Shown here: positions 9,591 through 17,340 of the stretch, piece by piece
How positions within the stretch are numbered: position 1 is the first letter of the stretch
Layout: each line of letters opens with the position of its first letter
Source: Hydnum rufescens UP504
Lineage: Eukaryota; Basidiomycota; Agaricomycetes; Cantharellales; Hydnaceae
Reading direction: 5' to 3'
Length of the DNA: 20,001 bases
NCBI GenBank assembly: GCA_014904985.1
Contig: MU129356.1
Span: 3,607 to 23,607 of the forward strand
Translations under genes and position numbers: made by a program
Notes under the pieces: model-generated
What the model was told of the DNA's origin: nothing
The model's input: only the letters and a program-made list of their open reading frames with translations
The model's database searches: none

Positions 9591-10242
9591 CAACTCAATG
9601 CCAGCAATTGCTGGATCCCCAAAAGCACTTAAGTGCTGTCACCACAGGTACCATCTAAATTAATAGCCAGTATATAGACAAGGAATACATTTTTATGTAA
9701 TATATATTTTCCCAAAAGATGACAAAGACAGCCATAGTGGGTCAGAGCTCAATGAGGCATGAAATGCCTACATTGCAAGCTGAATTAAGCCAGTTCTATA
9801 GGTCAAAATGGACCCAAATGTGAATATATTTGTGGCATATATGCCCTCTATGTGGACAATTAATTATATTGGATGTTCCATCAATTTTTCAATTTTTTGT
9901 GCCCTCAATTCCCTATTTAGGGAATTGAGGGCACAAAAAATTGAAAAATTAACAGAACATCCGAAATAATTAATTGTCCATGTAGAGGGCATATATGCCA
10001 CAAATATATTCACATTTGGGTCCATTTCAACCTATAGAACTGGCTTAATTCAACTTGAAATGTAGGCATTTCATGCCTCATTGAGCTCTGACCCACTATG
10101 GCTGTCTTTGTCATCTTTTGGGAAAATATATATGACATAATAACATATTCCTTGTCTATATACTGGCTATTAATTTAGATGGTACTTGTGGTGACGGCAC
10201 TTGAGCACTTTTGGGGATCTGGCAATTGCTGGTGTTGAGTTG
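9591..10242. repeat. Large palindrome, about 325-bp arms
   Basis: Inverted repeat whose axis lies between 9916 and 9917, with essentially no spacer (CCCTA-TT-TAGGG centre). Arms are about 94% alike by eye and include, outward from the centre, CCCTCAATT, the TGGACAATTAATTA region, GACCCACTATGG and GGGGATC-CAGCAATTGC near the ends. Many differences are TG on one arm against CA on the other, as expected if an ancestral CG decayed on opposite strands. Symmetry continues past the arms: TTGAGTTG, CACATA and CCAACAGGCA follow on both sides and lead to the first B hairpin and first intron of each series. AT-rich; no ORF. Confidence 0.93.
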
Positions 10243-10564
10243 CATCCTCACATACCAACAGGCAACCGCTGTAGAAGAGAAAATGTTCGAGCCTCGAAAA
10301 CCCCTTGGTTTAAGCTCTTCAAGAAAATCTGCATCTTACCAGCATTGAACTCTAGAAGAGAAGTATAACCACTTACACTAAGGAAGTCCGCATTTTGGCA
10401 CATGACTTAAGGGCAGGTGAGCTAGCAAGAGGTTAGTAAGGAGGGAGATGAGTAAGACAATTGGTAAGGCATTAAGAAATAGAGGGTAAGGCAATTAGTG
10501 AGCATGACTAAAGGATGAGTAAGGGGATTAGTAAGTGGATGAGTCATGTGGAGGGTTCAGGAAG

Positions 10565-10570
10565 GTATAA
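10565..10570 (+). promoter_or_regulatory. TATA box in the LTR-like insertion
   Basis: TATAAA followed by a G-rich run, about 295 bp from the left end of the insertion. It has the same arrangement as the TATA of the LTR-like block at 2084. Confidence 0.45.
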
Positions 10571-10777
10571 AGGGAGGGGGGATTTAGTGTGGAAGAACAT
10601 CTGAAGAGGAGTCCCCTCCAAGGATCAAGGTGCTCCCTGAGGATCATTGTACCCTAGTATCCAAGTACCCATTAGTAGAGAGAATAATAGTATCTCAAAC
10701 AAGGAGAAGAGTATAAAGGGAATAAGAGAATCAGAGTGTGTCAGTCTTGCTTAGTCATGCAAATAGTGGATAGTTGT

Positions 10778-10992
10778 AGAACCCTCAGAGTAGGAGTTGC
10801 TAGACATCCATTCTTGAAGTCATGTGTTTGAATCCTGTCTTGCAGTTGTGTCTTGAAGTGTCTTGGAAGTGTCTTAAGGTCTTGTGTTTGAATCTTGGTA
10901 TCTTGCTATCCGCGTTTTGGAGTATCTGAAGGTCCTGTGTTCAAATCTTGTGCTGAGCATCTATCTTGGAGTCTTGTGTTCGAGTCCTGAGG
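10778..10992 (+). repeat. tRNA-like 3'-half repeats (four B-box-like motifs)
   Basis: Four copies of GTGTT(T/C)(G/A)A(A/G)TC begin at 10824, 10884, 10937 and 10976, each preceded by a segment like CTTGAAGTC or TGAAGGTC. Together they resemble the anticodon-stem to T-arm part of an elongator tRNA repeated in tandem with spacings of 60, 53 and 39 bp. The first copy has an A-box-like CTCAGAGTAGG about 50 bp upstream. They lie within the LTR-like insertion. They are not functional tRNA genes as far as I can fold them. Confidence 0.45.
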
Positions 10993-11170
10993 TCAAACCA
11001 ACAACAAAACTAGTACAAAATAACAGTTGAGTGGCACATAACCCATCAAAACTGATCTGTCCTCATCTAAAACATTCTAAACAAAACACCTTATAACATT
11101 TCAACTGATCAGAACAAATAAAGCCCATTAGGTCTCTTCCATACTGCCTACAAAGGAAAGGCAAGCAGAC

Positions 11171-11198
11171 GACCACACCCACCACTGTGGGTGTGGTC
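11171..11198. repeat. Exon hairpin B, right copy R1
   Basis: Perfect 12-bp arms GACCACACCCAC (11171-11182) and GTGGGTGTGGTC (11187-11198), loop CACT, 5 nt upstream of the donor of intron R1. Plus-strand reading is DDHTHHCGCGQK, the shorter HTH-x-x-CG type of peptide. Confidence 0.9.
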
Positions 11199-11203
11199 AA
11201 AAG

Positions 11204-11307
11204 GTGAGTTTTTTATACTAGTAGATACAACAGCACAAAAAGAGCAGCTTTCACTGCTCTTTTTGGACTGCTTTGAATTTCTTTACTGACCACATTGATA
11301 TTCCTAG
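11204..11307 (+). other. Array intron R1 with hairpin A
   Basis: Donor AAAAG|GTGAGT, branch TTACTGAC near 11283-11290, acceptor TTCCTAG at 11307; 104 nt. Hairpin A stem AAAAAGAGCAG (11237-11247) pairs with CTGCTCTTTTT (11254-11264), loop CTTTCA, identical in loop to L1. GTAGATACAA before the hairpin is shared with L2 in inverted orientation. Confidence 0.75.
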
Positions 11308-11553
11308 GTCATGGCCTCATCCCAGGCACCAAATGAGGCCCTGCTAAAGGACAAGGCCTGACTGCCCAGGTCCTAAATGGCAACATGCAAACTGAAAACA
11401 ACAAACAACCCAAATGAAGCCACACCAAATGAAAATGGCACCAAACAAAACCATGCCAACTGAAATGCATCAGGACACAGAGGTGGCTGTGTGCCGACAG
11501 AGTGGCCACATGAACCACACACCTGCTGCAGCAGGTGTGTGGTTCTATATAAG
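11308..11553 (+). other. Array exon R1-R2
   Basis: Starts GTCATGGCCTC and contains three CCAAATGA-type motifs. An ATG at 11311 opens MASSQAPNEALLKDKA and then stops, so if it was coding it is broken. The exon ends in hairpin B R2 and the reading NHTPAAAGVWFYIR. The start is similar to that of exon R3-R4 (GTTATGGCCTC), supporting repeated exon origin. Confidence 0.45.
11512..11545. repeat. Exon hairpin B, right copy R2 (perfect 34-bp palindrome)
   Basis: Arms of 17 bp, GAACCACACACCTGCTG and its exact reverse complement, with no loop. It lies 8 nt upstream of the donor of intron R2. It is the most perfect member of the B series. Confidence 0.95.
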
Positions 11554-11643
11554 GTAAGTGCACCCCCAATGGTGCAAAAGAGCAGCAATGCTGCTCTTTT
11601 TGTGCCTGTTTTAATTCTTTTAACTAATGATTTATTATTCAAG
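11554..11643 (+). other. Array intron R2 with hairpin A
   Basis: Donor TATAAG|GTAAGT, branch TTTTAACTAATG, acceptor TTATTCAAG at 11643; 90 nt. Hairpin A arms AAAAGAGCAGC (11576-11586) and GCTGCTCTTTT (11590-11600), loop AAT. Confidence 0.8.
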
Positions 11644-11802
11644 GCTAGCAACAAATGAAGACCCATAGAACAAGCCCCCCCCAAACAATAACCTGGCTGA
11701 AAAACGAGATCCACAAACAATGAGGCACCAAATGAAGAAATCAGGCAACACCAAACCATAGGAACCCCACACCCACTATCGCAGGTGTGGGCTCTATAAA
11801 AG
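11644..11802 (+). other. Array exon R2-R3
   Basis: 159 nt. Starts GCTAGCAACAAATGAAGA, carries CACCAAATGAAG, and ends in a weaker hairpin B (CCCACACC 11766-11773 with GGTGTGGG 11784-11791), 11 nt from the donor. The peptide at the end reads PHTHYRRCGLYK, the HTH-x-x-CG type. TAG stops soon after the acceptor in the frame continued from the previous exon. Confidence 0.45.
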
Positions 11803-11899
11803 GTAAGTAATGCACCCCCAAGGATGCAAAAAGAGCAGCCATTGCTGCTCTTTTTGCATTCATTTAAATTTTTAACTAACAAATTATTTATTATTCTAG
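11803..11899 (+). other. Array intron R3 with hairpin A
   Basis: Donor AAAAG|GTAAGT, branch TTAACTAAC, acceptor TTATTCTAG at 11899; 97 nt. Hairpin A has a perfect 16-bp stem, ATGCAAAAAGAGCAGC (11824-11839) with 11844-11859, loop CATT. Confidence 0.8.
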
Positions 11900-12097
11900 G
11901 TTATGGCCTCAACCACCCACCAAATGAACCCCCTCTCCCCCAGGAATGACGACAAACCCACCAAATGAGAGCCACAAACATGACCCACCCCAGAACATCT
12001 CCCAGATGAAACCCAAGAATGGCAACCCACAACACAAGACTGCGAGGACCCTAGATGAGCCACACACCTGCTTCAGCAGGTGTGTGGTAATTTCAAG
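11900..12097 (+). other. Array exon R3-R4
   Basis: 198 nt. Starts GTTATGGCCTCAACC, with CACCAAATGA motifs near 11919 and 11959. Hairpin B has perfect 13-bp arms CCACACACCTGCT (12060-12072) and AGCAGGTGTGTGG (12075-12087), loop TC, 10 nt from the donor. The end reads HTPASAGVW followed by TAA, so the frame is broken at the splice site. Confidence 0.45.
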
Positions 12098-12192
12098 GTA
12101 AGTATGATCACACAAAAGGAGCAGCTATGCTGCTCCTTTTGCATGGCCTCCTTTCCCCTCTTTTTTTACTAATCCATTATTTGTTATGCTAG
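12098..12192 (+). other. Array intron R4 with hairpin A
   Basis: Donor TCAAG|GTAAGT, branch TTTACTAAT, acceptor TTATGCTAG at 12192; 95 nt. Hairpin A arms CAAAAGGAGCAGC (12113-12125) and 12129-12141. The stem has AGGAG/CTCCT where R1-R3 have AGAG/CTCT: both arms changed together. Confidence 0.8.
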
Positions 12193-12375
12193 CTTTTCAT
12201 CTGAACCCATGGCCCCACCAAACAAACATGTGAGAACGGCAGCCCACCCACCAAACAAACCACCTGCCCAAATGATGAACAGGCCCCATATGCACAACCA
12301 AGGCCAAGGACAAATGTGTGACTGTGGTAGAAAACAAGTACACCACACCCACTTCAGTGGGTGTGGTACTACAAG
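12193..12375 (+). CDS. Array exon R4-R5, possible coding exon
   Basis: Open from an ATG at 12209 to the donor at 12375 (about 55 codons), starting MAPPNKHVRTAAHPPNKP and passing through QGQGQMCDCGRK to VHHTHFSGCGTTR at the splice site. The last part is encoded by hairpin B (12342-12353 with 12356-12367). It is the best preserved open exon on the right side. Proline-, asparagine- and histidine-rich; no recognised domain. If not coding, the openness could reflect the repeat composition. Confidence 0.35.
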
Positions 12376-12486
12376 GTATCTTTTTTTTATTTCTATACAT
12401 ACAGCAGCACAAAAGGAGCAGTGCAAGCTGCTCCTTTTGTGTTGCCACAAATTTGTTTTTTTTACTAATGTACAGTATTATTCTAG
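12376..12486 (+). other. Array intron R5 with hairpin A
   Basis: Donor ACAAG|GTATCT, branch TTTACTAATG, acceptor TTATTCTAG at 12486; 111 nt. Hairpin A arms CACAAAAGGAGCAG (12408-12421) and 12428-12441, loop TGCAAG, again the GGAG/CTCC variant. Confidence 0.8.
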
Positions 12487-12670
12487 ACTCCAAACCAGAG
12501 CTCCTGAAATGATGACCCACTGCAACAGTGACCTGTGACTCATCCAAATGAACCACCCAACAGTGGATCACCAAGCCCAGCCCCCATACCACACACCTGC
12601 TAGGGCAGGTGTGTGGTGCAACTAAGGACCTTTTTTTGAGATCTATGGGCACTACCACACCCACCTAGGG
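12487..12670 (+). other. Terminal, truncated array unit
   Basis: Exon-like start after the R5 acceptor, hairpin B with perfect 13-bp arms (12588-12600 and 12605-12617), then CAACTAAG|GACC: the donor GT is GA here, so this unit lacks its intron and hairpin A. A lone half arm ACCACACCCACC at 12654-12665 with no partner follows, suggesting a deletion at the edge of the array. Confidence 0.55.
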
Positions 12671-12989
12671 ATGTTTCCTTTTAATTGAATTTTTGAATAA
12701 ATAAACAAAGAACAAAACATGAGGCTGCCTGGCTGACCAGGGCAGTATACATATAATATAGCAATAATAAATAAATAATTATAAATGGAACATACTATCC
12801 CCAATAAGCCCATATGGCCCACTGCAAGTCTGAGATTCTCTAAGTCCCAGTTTCAGCCAATTTTCAGCCAATTTGGCCAATTCTGGGCCAGGAGGTGAAA
12901 TCATAAAAATGGCCATTTTGGCTGGAATAGTGATGGGACCTACTTAGGTACCATTATCTGCCCCGGAAGTGGTACCTAACTAGGTAGGC
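12671..12989. other. Intergenic with an imperfect inverted repeat
   Basis: AT-rich, with many AATAAATAA stretches and CAATTTTCAGCCAATTTGGC direct echoes near 12855-12880. CCTACTTAGGTACCA (12939-12953) is inverted as TGGTACCTA...TAGG (12970-12988) around ATTATCTGCCCCGGAAG. This may mark the end of the element truncating the copia gag. No gene seen. Confidence 0.5.
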
Positions 12990-13975
12990 TTAGATGACTG
13001 ACCAAGGTGATGGTGACATATGCCTTGTTGCCCCTGAGTTGTATAATTTGGTGTAAATAGGGGAATTTATTTGTGGATTCGTCATGGCCACAGTATTCAT
13101 CTCTGGCCTTGTGGCCTCAATTACAGCCCATGCCTCAATGTCAGCATGCTCTGTGGCTGTGGCTGTGCTTTCCTTTGCACCCGTCCTGGGGTTTGTGGAC
13201 CACTGTGGCCCCTGCCCCTCCTTTCCTCCCCCTTTCGCCCAACAGTCCACTTTATAATGCCCTTTCCTGTGGCAATTAAAGCACTCCACATTCTTCCTGG
13301 CCTTCCTTCTCTGGCCATCAGAGTAAAAGGCCTCTTCATTATTATTAGATTTCCTTTTCCTTTCTTTAGGGATCGTTGGTCATACTCATCTGTCATGAGT
13401 CAAATTACTAGGGTGGGGGTAATGGACTTGCCACTAAGATCTGCTGCAGCCATAATTGAATTTATCATATTATCATATGAATTGGGGAGTGATCCCAACA
13501 ATGTATTTCTGTATTCTTTGTCTGTAATTGTGGCCCCCATGGCTGCCAATTGTTCCTTTAAATCTGCAAGTTTATCAAAATGTGCCCAGACAGTGTCATC
13601 TGGGCCACAGCATGTATTTTGTAATCATTTACATAAGTCGACCAAAATTAATTTAGATCACCCTTCATACAAGGCCCAGAGCTGTTCCTACACCTCCTTT
13701 GCCTTCAATCCAGCCTTAATCTGGCCAAATACTGTATCTGGGACTGAGCCTGCCACTAGTTGTTTTACCATGGCCTCATCCCTTCTCCATCTTGCTTCTG
13801 GCATAAGCCCATCAACCATACCAGCCCTGGAATAACCTGATGTAATCATGTCATTTGAAAGGTGCTCAAGTAGCCCCTTGGCATCCAGAGCCCACATAAT
13901 TTGGTCACAGTACATGACCCAATTGGCCCCATCTGCTGCTAATTTTGTTATCCTGATCTTGAATTTGTCACTCAT
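12990..13975 (-). pseudogene. Ty1/copia gag with start of protease, truncated
   Basis: Starts with ATG at 13975 (MSDKFKIRITKLAADGANWV), with the usual copia gag pattern ANW-x-x-Y-x-x-x-M/I-x-x-A-L-x-x-K-G-L. It continues in one frame to about 13360 through TAG and TGA stops near 13685-13625, then shifts by a small indel near 13360-13375 into the frame carrying the zinc knuckle CFNCHRKGHYKVDC (CX2CX4HX4C, about 13283-13242). It ends in YNSGATRHMSPS, the copia protease active site, where the catalytic Asp of DSGA is Asn. Integrase and RT are absent: the element is cut at about 12990. Gag packages element RNA in the cytoplasm. The start lies only 10 bp from the LTR edge at 13986. Confidence 0.85.
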
Positions 13976-13985
13976 AGCTGTAAGG

Positions 13986-14434
13986 TGTTACGGGTAGTGT
14001 CAAAATATAGGGGTAAATGTTTTTTATTATAGGAGTGGTGATGGGCCCATAACCTAGTGTGAGGCTATGGATGAGAATGGTATTTCCCCTGGATAACTAA
14101 GTGGATGTGAGCGAATTCAATAGACTGGAGAGCCCTAGTTGCTCAGGTGAATTAGCAGGAAGGATATTTATTAGAGAGTCCTTAGATCTGTAGGTGAGCT
14201 CAAGCTTGCCCTTTTATACTATGTACAAGATATTAAAGAAACTACAGGTGAATTGTAGAATGTTCGGGTGCTATACTACTGGCATCAACAAGAAAGATAT
14301 AGAATTTTCTCTTAGGTATATTATTACCATAAGAGGGTGGTAGGGGAGTCACACTTGATATGGCGTTAAGTCCATATAGGGGTATTGCCACCTTGGGCCG
14401 ATTATATAATTAACTCTTTATTTTTATTCCAACA
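13986..14434 (-). mobile_element. 5' LTR of the copia element
   Basis: Bounded by TGTTAC on the plus strand at 13986 and TTCCAACA ending at 14434, so on the element's strand it starts TGTTGGAATAAA, a common copia LTR start, and ends GTAACA. 449 bp. A TATAAAAGGG box on minus lies at about 14208-14217. It abuts the gag start. No second LTR copy is visible in the window, so the target-site duplication cannot be checked. Confidence 0.7.
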
Positions 14435-14481
14435 TGTGGAAGCTCAGAGAATATATAAATTTAGGAAAGGGCTATTATTGA

Positions 14482-15181
14482 CTATTGAAGGCATGCATAA
14501 TCACTTTTACTTGAAAACAGATTGATATAAAATGAAGAAATTTTTGCATAACTATTTGTACCATTTAACACAGAGTCACAAGCACCATCAATAACAGGTG
14601 CAAGGGGGCAGTGAGAAAGGATAGAAGATAGTGGGACAACACCTCTGGCATGAATTCCATTTGCCCACATCTGCTTATGAATTCAATAGAGTTTGAGAAA
14701 GTGAACTGGTGAGGGAGGGGATTGGGCAGAACCAATGAACATATGCCAGGGTGGGCTGGCCTGGTCCTGAACAAAAGATGAGATGCAGCTCACCAACATG
14801 TCAGTCTAAATAATTATTATGCAATGTGGCAACTTGACATATGATTCATTGCATACCTTTGAGAGTGAAAATATCACCAGTACCCCTTATGCATACAAGA
14901 ACTGGGTCAAAGAGATCACCTGATGTTGCAGAGGCAGGTTTGCAATGTATTGTAAAAGTCTCTGCTTTTTAAAATTCATTTGGTGGTGCAGGAGAGACAT
15001 GGAAACTGGTCCAAATGTCAAGCTGAGTGAATGACATTGGGAATTCTTCATCTGGGGGAATCCCACATTTGAATAGTTCTTGCCCTGAGTCAGCAGTGTT
15101 CTTGAAGTGCATGATTTCACTACATACCATACCTCTAACCCCCAAATTGAATAGATCTAGAATATTTCTTGAATAACTCAA
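14482..15181 (-). pseudogene. Plavaka-type transposase, C-terminal fragment A
   Basis: Minus strand pieces: LDIWTSFHVSPAPPNEF, stop, TFTIHCKP, FDPVLVCIRG (to about 14860), then LAYVHWFCPIP (about 14760-14728) and, in a shifted frame, SFYINLFSSKSDYACLQ ending at 14482. The same order (DIW-x-SFH, PPNEF, IHCKP, FDPVL, FYLNPFSSHLDY) occurs in fragment B at 18603-19350, so the two are copies of one family at different decay. Fragment A lacks the upstream TDNY/KDAYRATN-type part. Recall of Plavaka (CACTA-related) C-terminal regions in Agaricomycetes supports the call. At least one frameshift and several stops. Confidence 0.6.
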
Positions 15182-15939
15182 TCAATATTGCATGGAATGT
15201 TCTGAAATTTGAATCACACACTGTTACATACTACTACTACAGATGGCAATAGCTTTCATGCAGATTGGATCACTGAGTGAAGCAGGGGGAGGGGGGATCT
15301 TGATCATGTGACCAATGTCAAAAGTGCTTAGAATGGGCTGAAATTTTGGGCCTGAGCCTCAAATGGTGGCTGGCTGTGGCCTACAAAAAATGGGAGTTAT
15401 TGGAGCTCTGGAAGTGCCCCAATTGGAGGGGGTATGTCAGTGAAACTTGAAAATATTATGGAAACTCTCACACTGGAGTCATGAATCTGAAATTTTGGGG
15501 AATGTTATGAATGTATTTGGATGACCTAAGGGTGAATTTTCAGGGCCATTGCATGGCTGGAAGGCTCCAGGGAGTAAATTATTATTTAGAGGGGAGTGCT
15601 GTGGAATAGTGCCTAGATGGAGTCCAATCAGGCTGATATTTGGTATGTATACTCCCCATATATGTATTAAACTATTGGCATTATATTAGAGCAACCTCTG
15701 CTCTACATCTTATATAATTGACTTTTGATCTTCCTCCCCTCCCCTGAATTTCAACCACTTCCACACATCCAATGTATTTCATTTTTGGATATAGTCAATG
15801 TTATAATATTCTAAGCCTATTCCACTTAGTTTGGTCCTAATGTGGAGTGTTCTACATTTATGGTAGGCTTTTGTTCCCTATTTGCCTGAAAAGGGAGTTC
15901 AATGCCTAGCAGTAAACAAAGTAAGCTGATTCTTAGCAC
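15182..15939. other. Non-coding, recurrent GCTGAAATTTT motif
   Basis: No gene. The phrase GCTGAAATTTTGG or a close variant recurs at about 15338, 15487 (CTGAAATTTTGGGG) and 15627 (GGCTGATATTTGG), and again at 16070 and 16362 in the following block. This suggests old, strongly diverged copies of one repeat. Confidence 0.4.
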
Positions 15940-16425
15940 ATATTTATTTGATTATATGGTCATACTCCATGTAAAATTTCAAGTCCATATCTTATCTGTA
16001 GGGAGAGTAAATCAATTTCAAGGTTGAAACCTATTTGCCTCATATCTCTGTACCTACTGCATGGATTTGGCTGAAAATTGAATATGTTCTTCTCCTGAGC
16101 AGTGTCTAATCACATGCCAAGTTTCAGAATGGTCTGCTCATTAGATATCTTTTGGCAATTTTCACTGCCTCTGGTATCCATTGTCCAGTTCCCTACCTTA
16201 AAGTGGGTGGATTGGGATAACTTTTGGCACATAATTAGTACATTATATTATCATACTCTGTGCAAATTTTCAAGCTCCCAGGTATTCTGTAAGGGGAGGA
16301 AATTAATTTTCAGTGTCCAAACTTGTTTTCCTCATATCTCAATACATACTGATTGGAATTGGCTGAAATTTTAATATGTTCTTCACCCTAATAGTCCCCA
16401 ATCATGTGCCAATTTTCAGAACGAA
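15940..16425. repeat. Old tandem duplication, about 291-bp offset
   Basis: 15960-16132 and 16252-16423 align: CATACTC then AAATTTCAAG / AAATTTTCAAG; CTCATATCTC..TAC.TACTG; TTGGCTGAAA; AATATGTTCTTC; CATGCCAAGTTTCAGAA / CATGTGCCAATTTTCAGAA. Non-coding. The 90-codon plus frame inside it is a by-product. Confidence 0.65.
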
Positions 16426-16734
16426 CCGCCCAGCGGTTCAGATCTGGCAAGTTCCGCAATTTCTGGTATTCATTTTACTTCCCCCATCTCTCCAGGCACT
16501 AGCCACTTGCTCTGGCCTGGTTTCTTCACTCAGCCAGGGTCCTTAGGGGTCCCTCCACCCATCCCAGGCACCTCCCCCTGGTCCTGGGCCTCCATTGGGC
16601 TGGATGGCTAAATATTATTTGGATGTACTTCATCCAATTTCTGCATTTAGGCTTTTTTTAAAATAAGAAACACTTTATTATGTAACTGGATATCCAAAGT
16701 TATTATGGGATATTACCTAATGCACCCTTTCCTT
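16426..16734. other. Intergenic, nothing recognised
   Basis: A C-rich stretch (16485-16600, with repeated CCAGG/CTGG words) followed by AT-rich sequence. I see no gene or named element. Confidence 0.4.
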
Positions 16735-17330
16735 GTCTAGACATGCACAGGAGCAACCACAACTATTGATTTAGACAGCATTAGACTCCATGAGACACCT
16801 AATGATGTTGTCCAAGCAGTTGCCTTTGTTTTGATTTGGACACTGTAGACACGCATCTGCAATGGTCCCACAATTATTGATCTAGACAGCATTAGACATC
16901 TCTTAGTACTGCAACCTGAGCAAGTGCCTTTATGTCAAAATGTTTGATTTAGACACCATTAGACACCATCTAATGATCTCCCCCTGAGCAGATGCCTTTG
17001 TTTTAATTTAGACACTAGTAGACATGCATCCACAATAGCACCATTATTATTGGATCTAGACAGCATTAGACACCTATTAGTACTGCCACCAGAGGTCTTG
17101 GGCTCAAAATGTTGATTGAGACACCAGTAGACACACAGTAAGGATGATAGACACCTCTAAGGCTCCAGAAATATCTTATTAGACATGCCTAAATTAGACC
17201 TGTAACACTCTCCAGTGAACAAACCCTCCCAGGTGGCACCTGCAGCGGGCTATTTTAGACATGTCTATATAGTGAACTTAGAAAAAAAATTCCCCAAAAA
17301 TACCCCTCAGGCATGTCTTAGACATGCCTA
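16735..17330. repeat. TAGACA-rich degenerate repeat block
   Basis: The hexamer TAGACA occurs about 17 times in 600 bp (for example 16737, 16770, 16846, 16882, 16893, 16950, 16961, 17009, 17020, 17057, 17067, 17131, 17149). Longer words recur: GATCTAGACAGCATTAGACA, GCCTTTGTTTT(G/A)ATTT(G/A)GACAC with an offset of about 170 bp, and ATTATTG before TCTAGACAGC. Near the right end the motif becomes TTAGACATGCCTA (twice) and the palindrome TAGACATGTCTA (about 17252). No ORF. It could be a decayed satellite or a transposon subterminal motif array. Confidence 0.75.
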
Positions 17331-17340
17331 TACTCAGAAC

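Larger units (their letters stand above)
10266..11158 (+). mobile_element. Solo-LTR-like insertion in the right arm
   Basis: The right arm is interrupted between AGGCAA (10260-10265) and a second AGGCAA (11159-11164). Removing the insert and one copy restores the order CCAACAGGCA...GACCACAC seen on the left arm, so these are convincing target-site copies. Just inside lie TGTAG (10270) and CTACA (ending 11152), LTR-like ends, though they do not abut the duplication. TATAAAGGGAGGGG at 10565 is a promoter-like box; a second TATAAAGG lies near 10712. No coding sequence. The 3' third holds the tRNA-like repeats described separately. Confidence 0.6.

Noticed and set aside
9123..9632. 169-codon plus-strand frame in the left series
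   Set aside because: Antisense to the minus-strand splice signals of L1 and L2; shows reverse-read hairpin peptides.
10778..10840. Functional tRNA gene
   Set aside because: A-box and B-box resemblance only; no closed acceptor stem or clear anticodon arm.
11373..11882. 169-codon minus-strand frame across two introns and an exon
   Set aside because: Runs against the splice signals and through hairpins; low-complexity reverse reading of the repeat.
8969..12620. CRISPR-like repeat-spacer array
   Set aside because: Repeats are palindromic, unequal, 250-350 bp apart and lie inside splice-site context; the genome is eukaryotic.
12197..12664. 155-codon minus-strand frame
   Set aside because: Same reason; its counterpart is antisense to a plausible plus-strand exon and intron.
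13071..13835. 254-codon plus-strand frame
   Set aside because: Antisense of the copia gag, whose zinc knuckle and protease motifs fix the coding strand.
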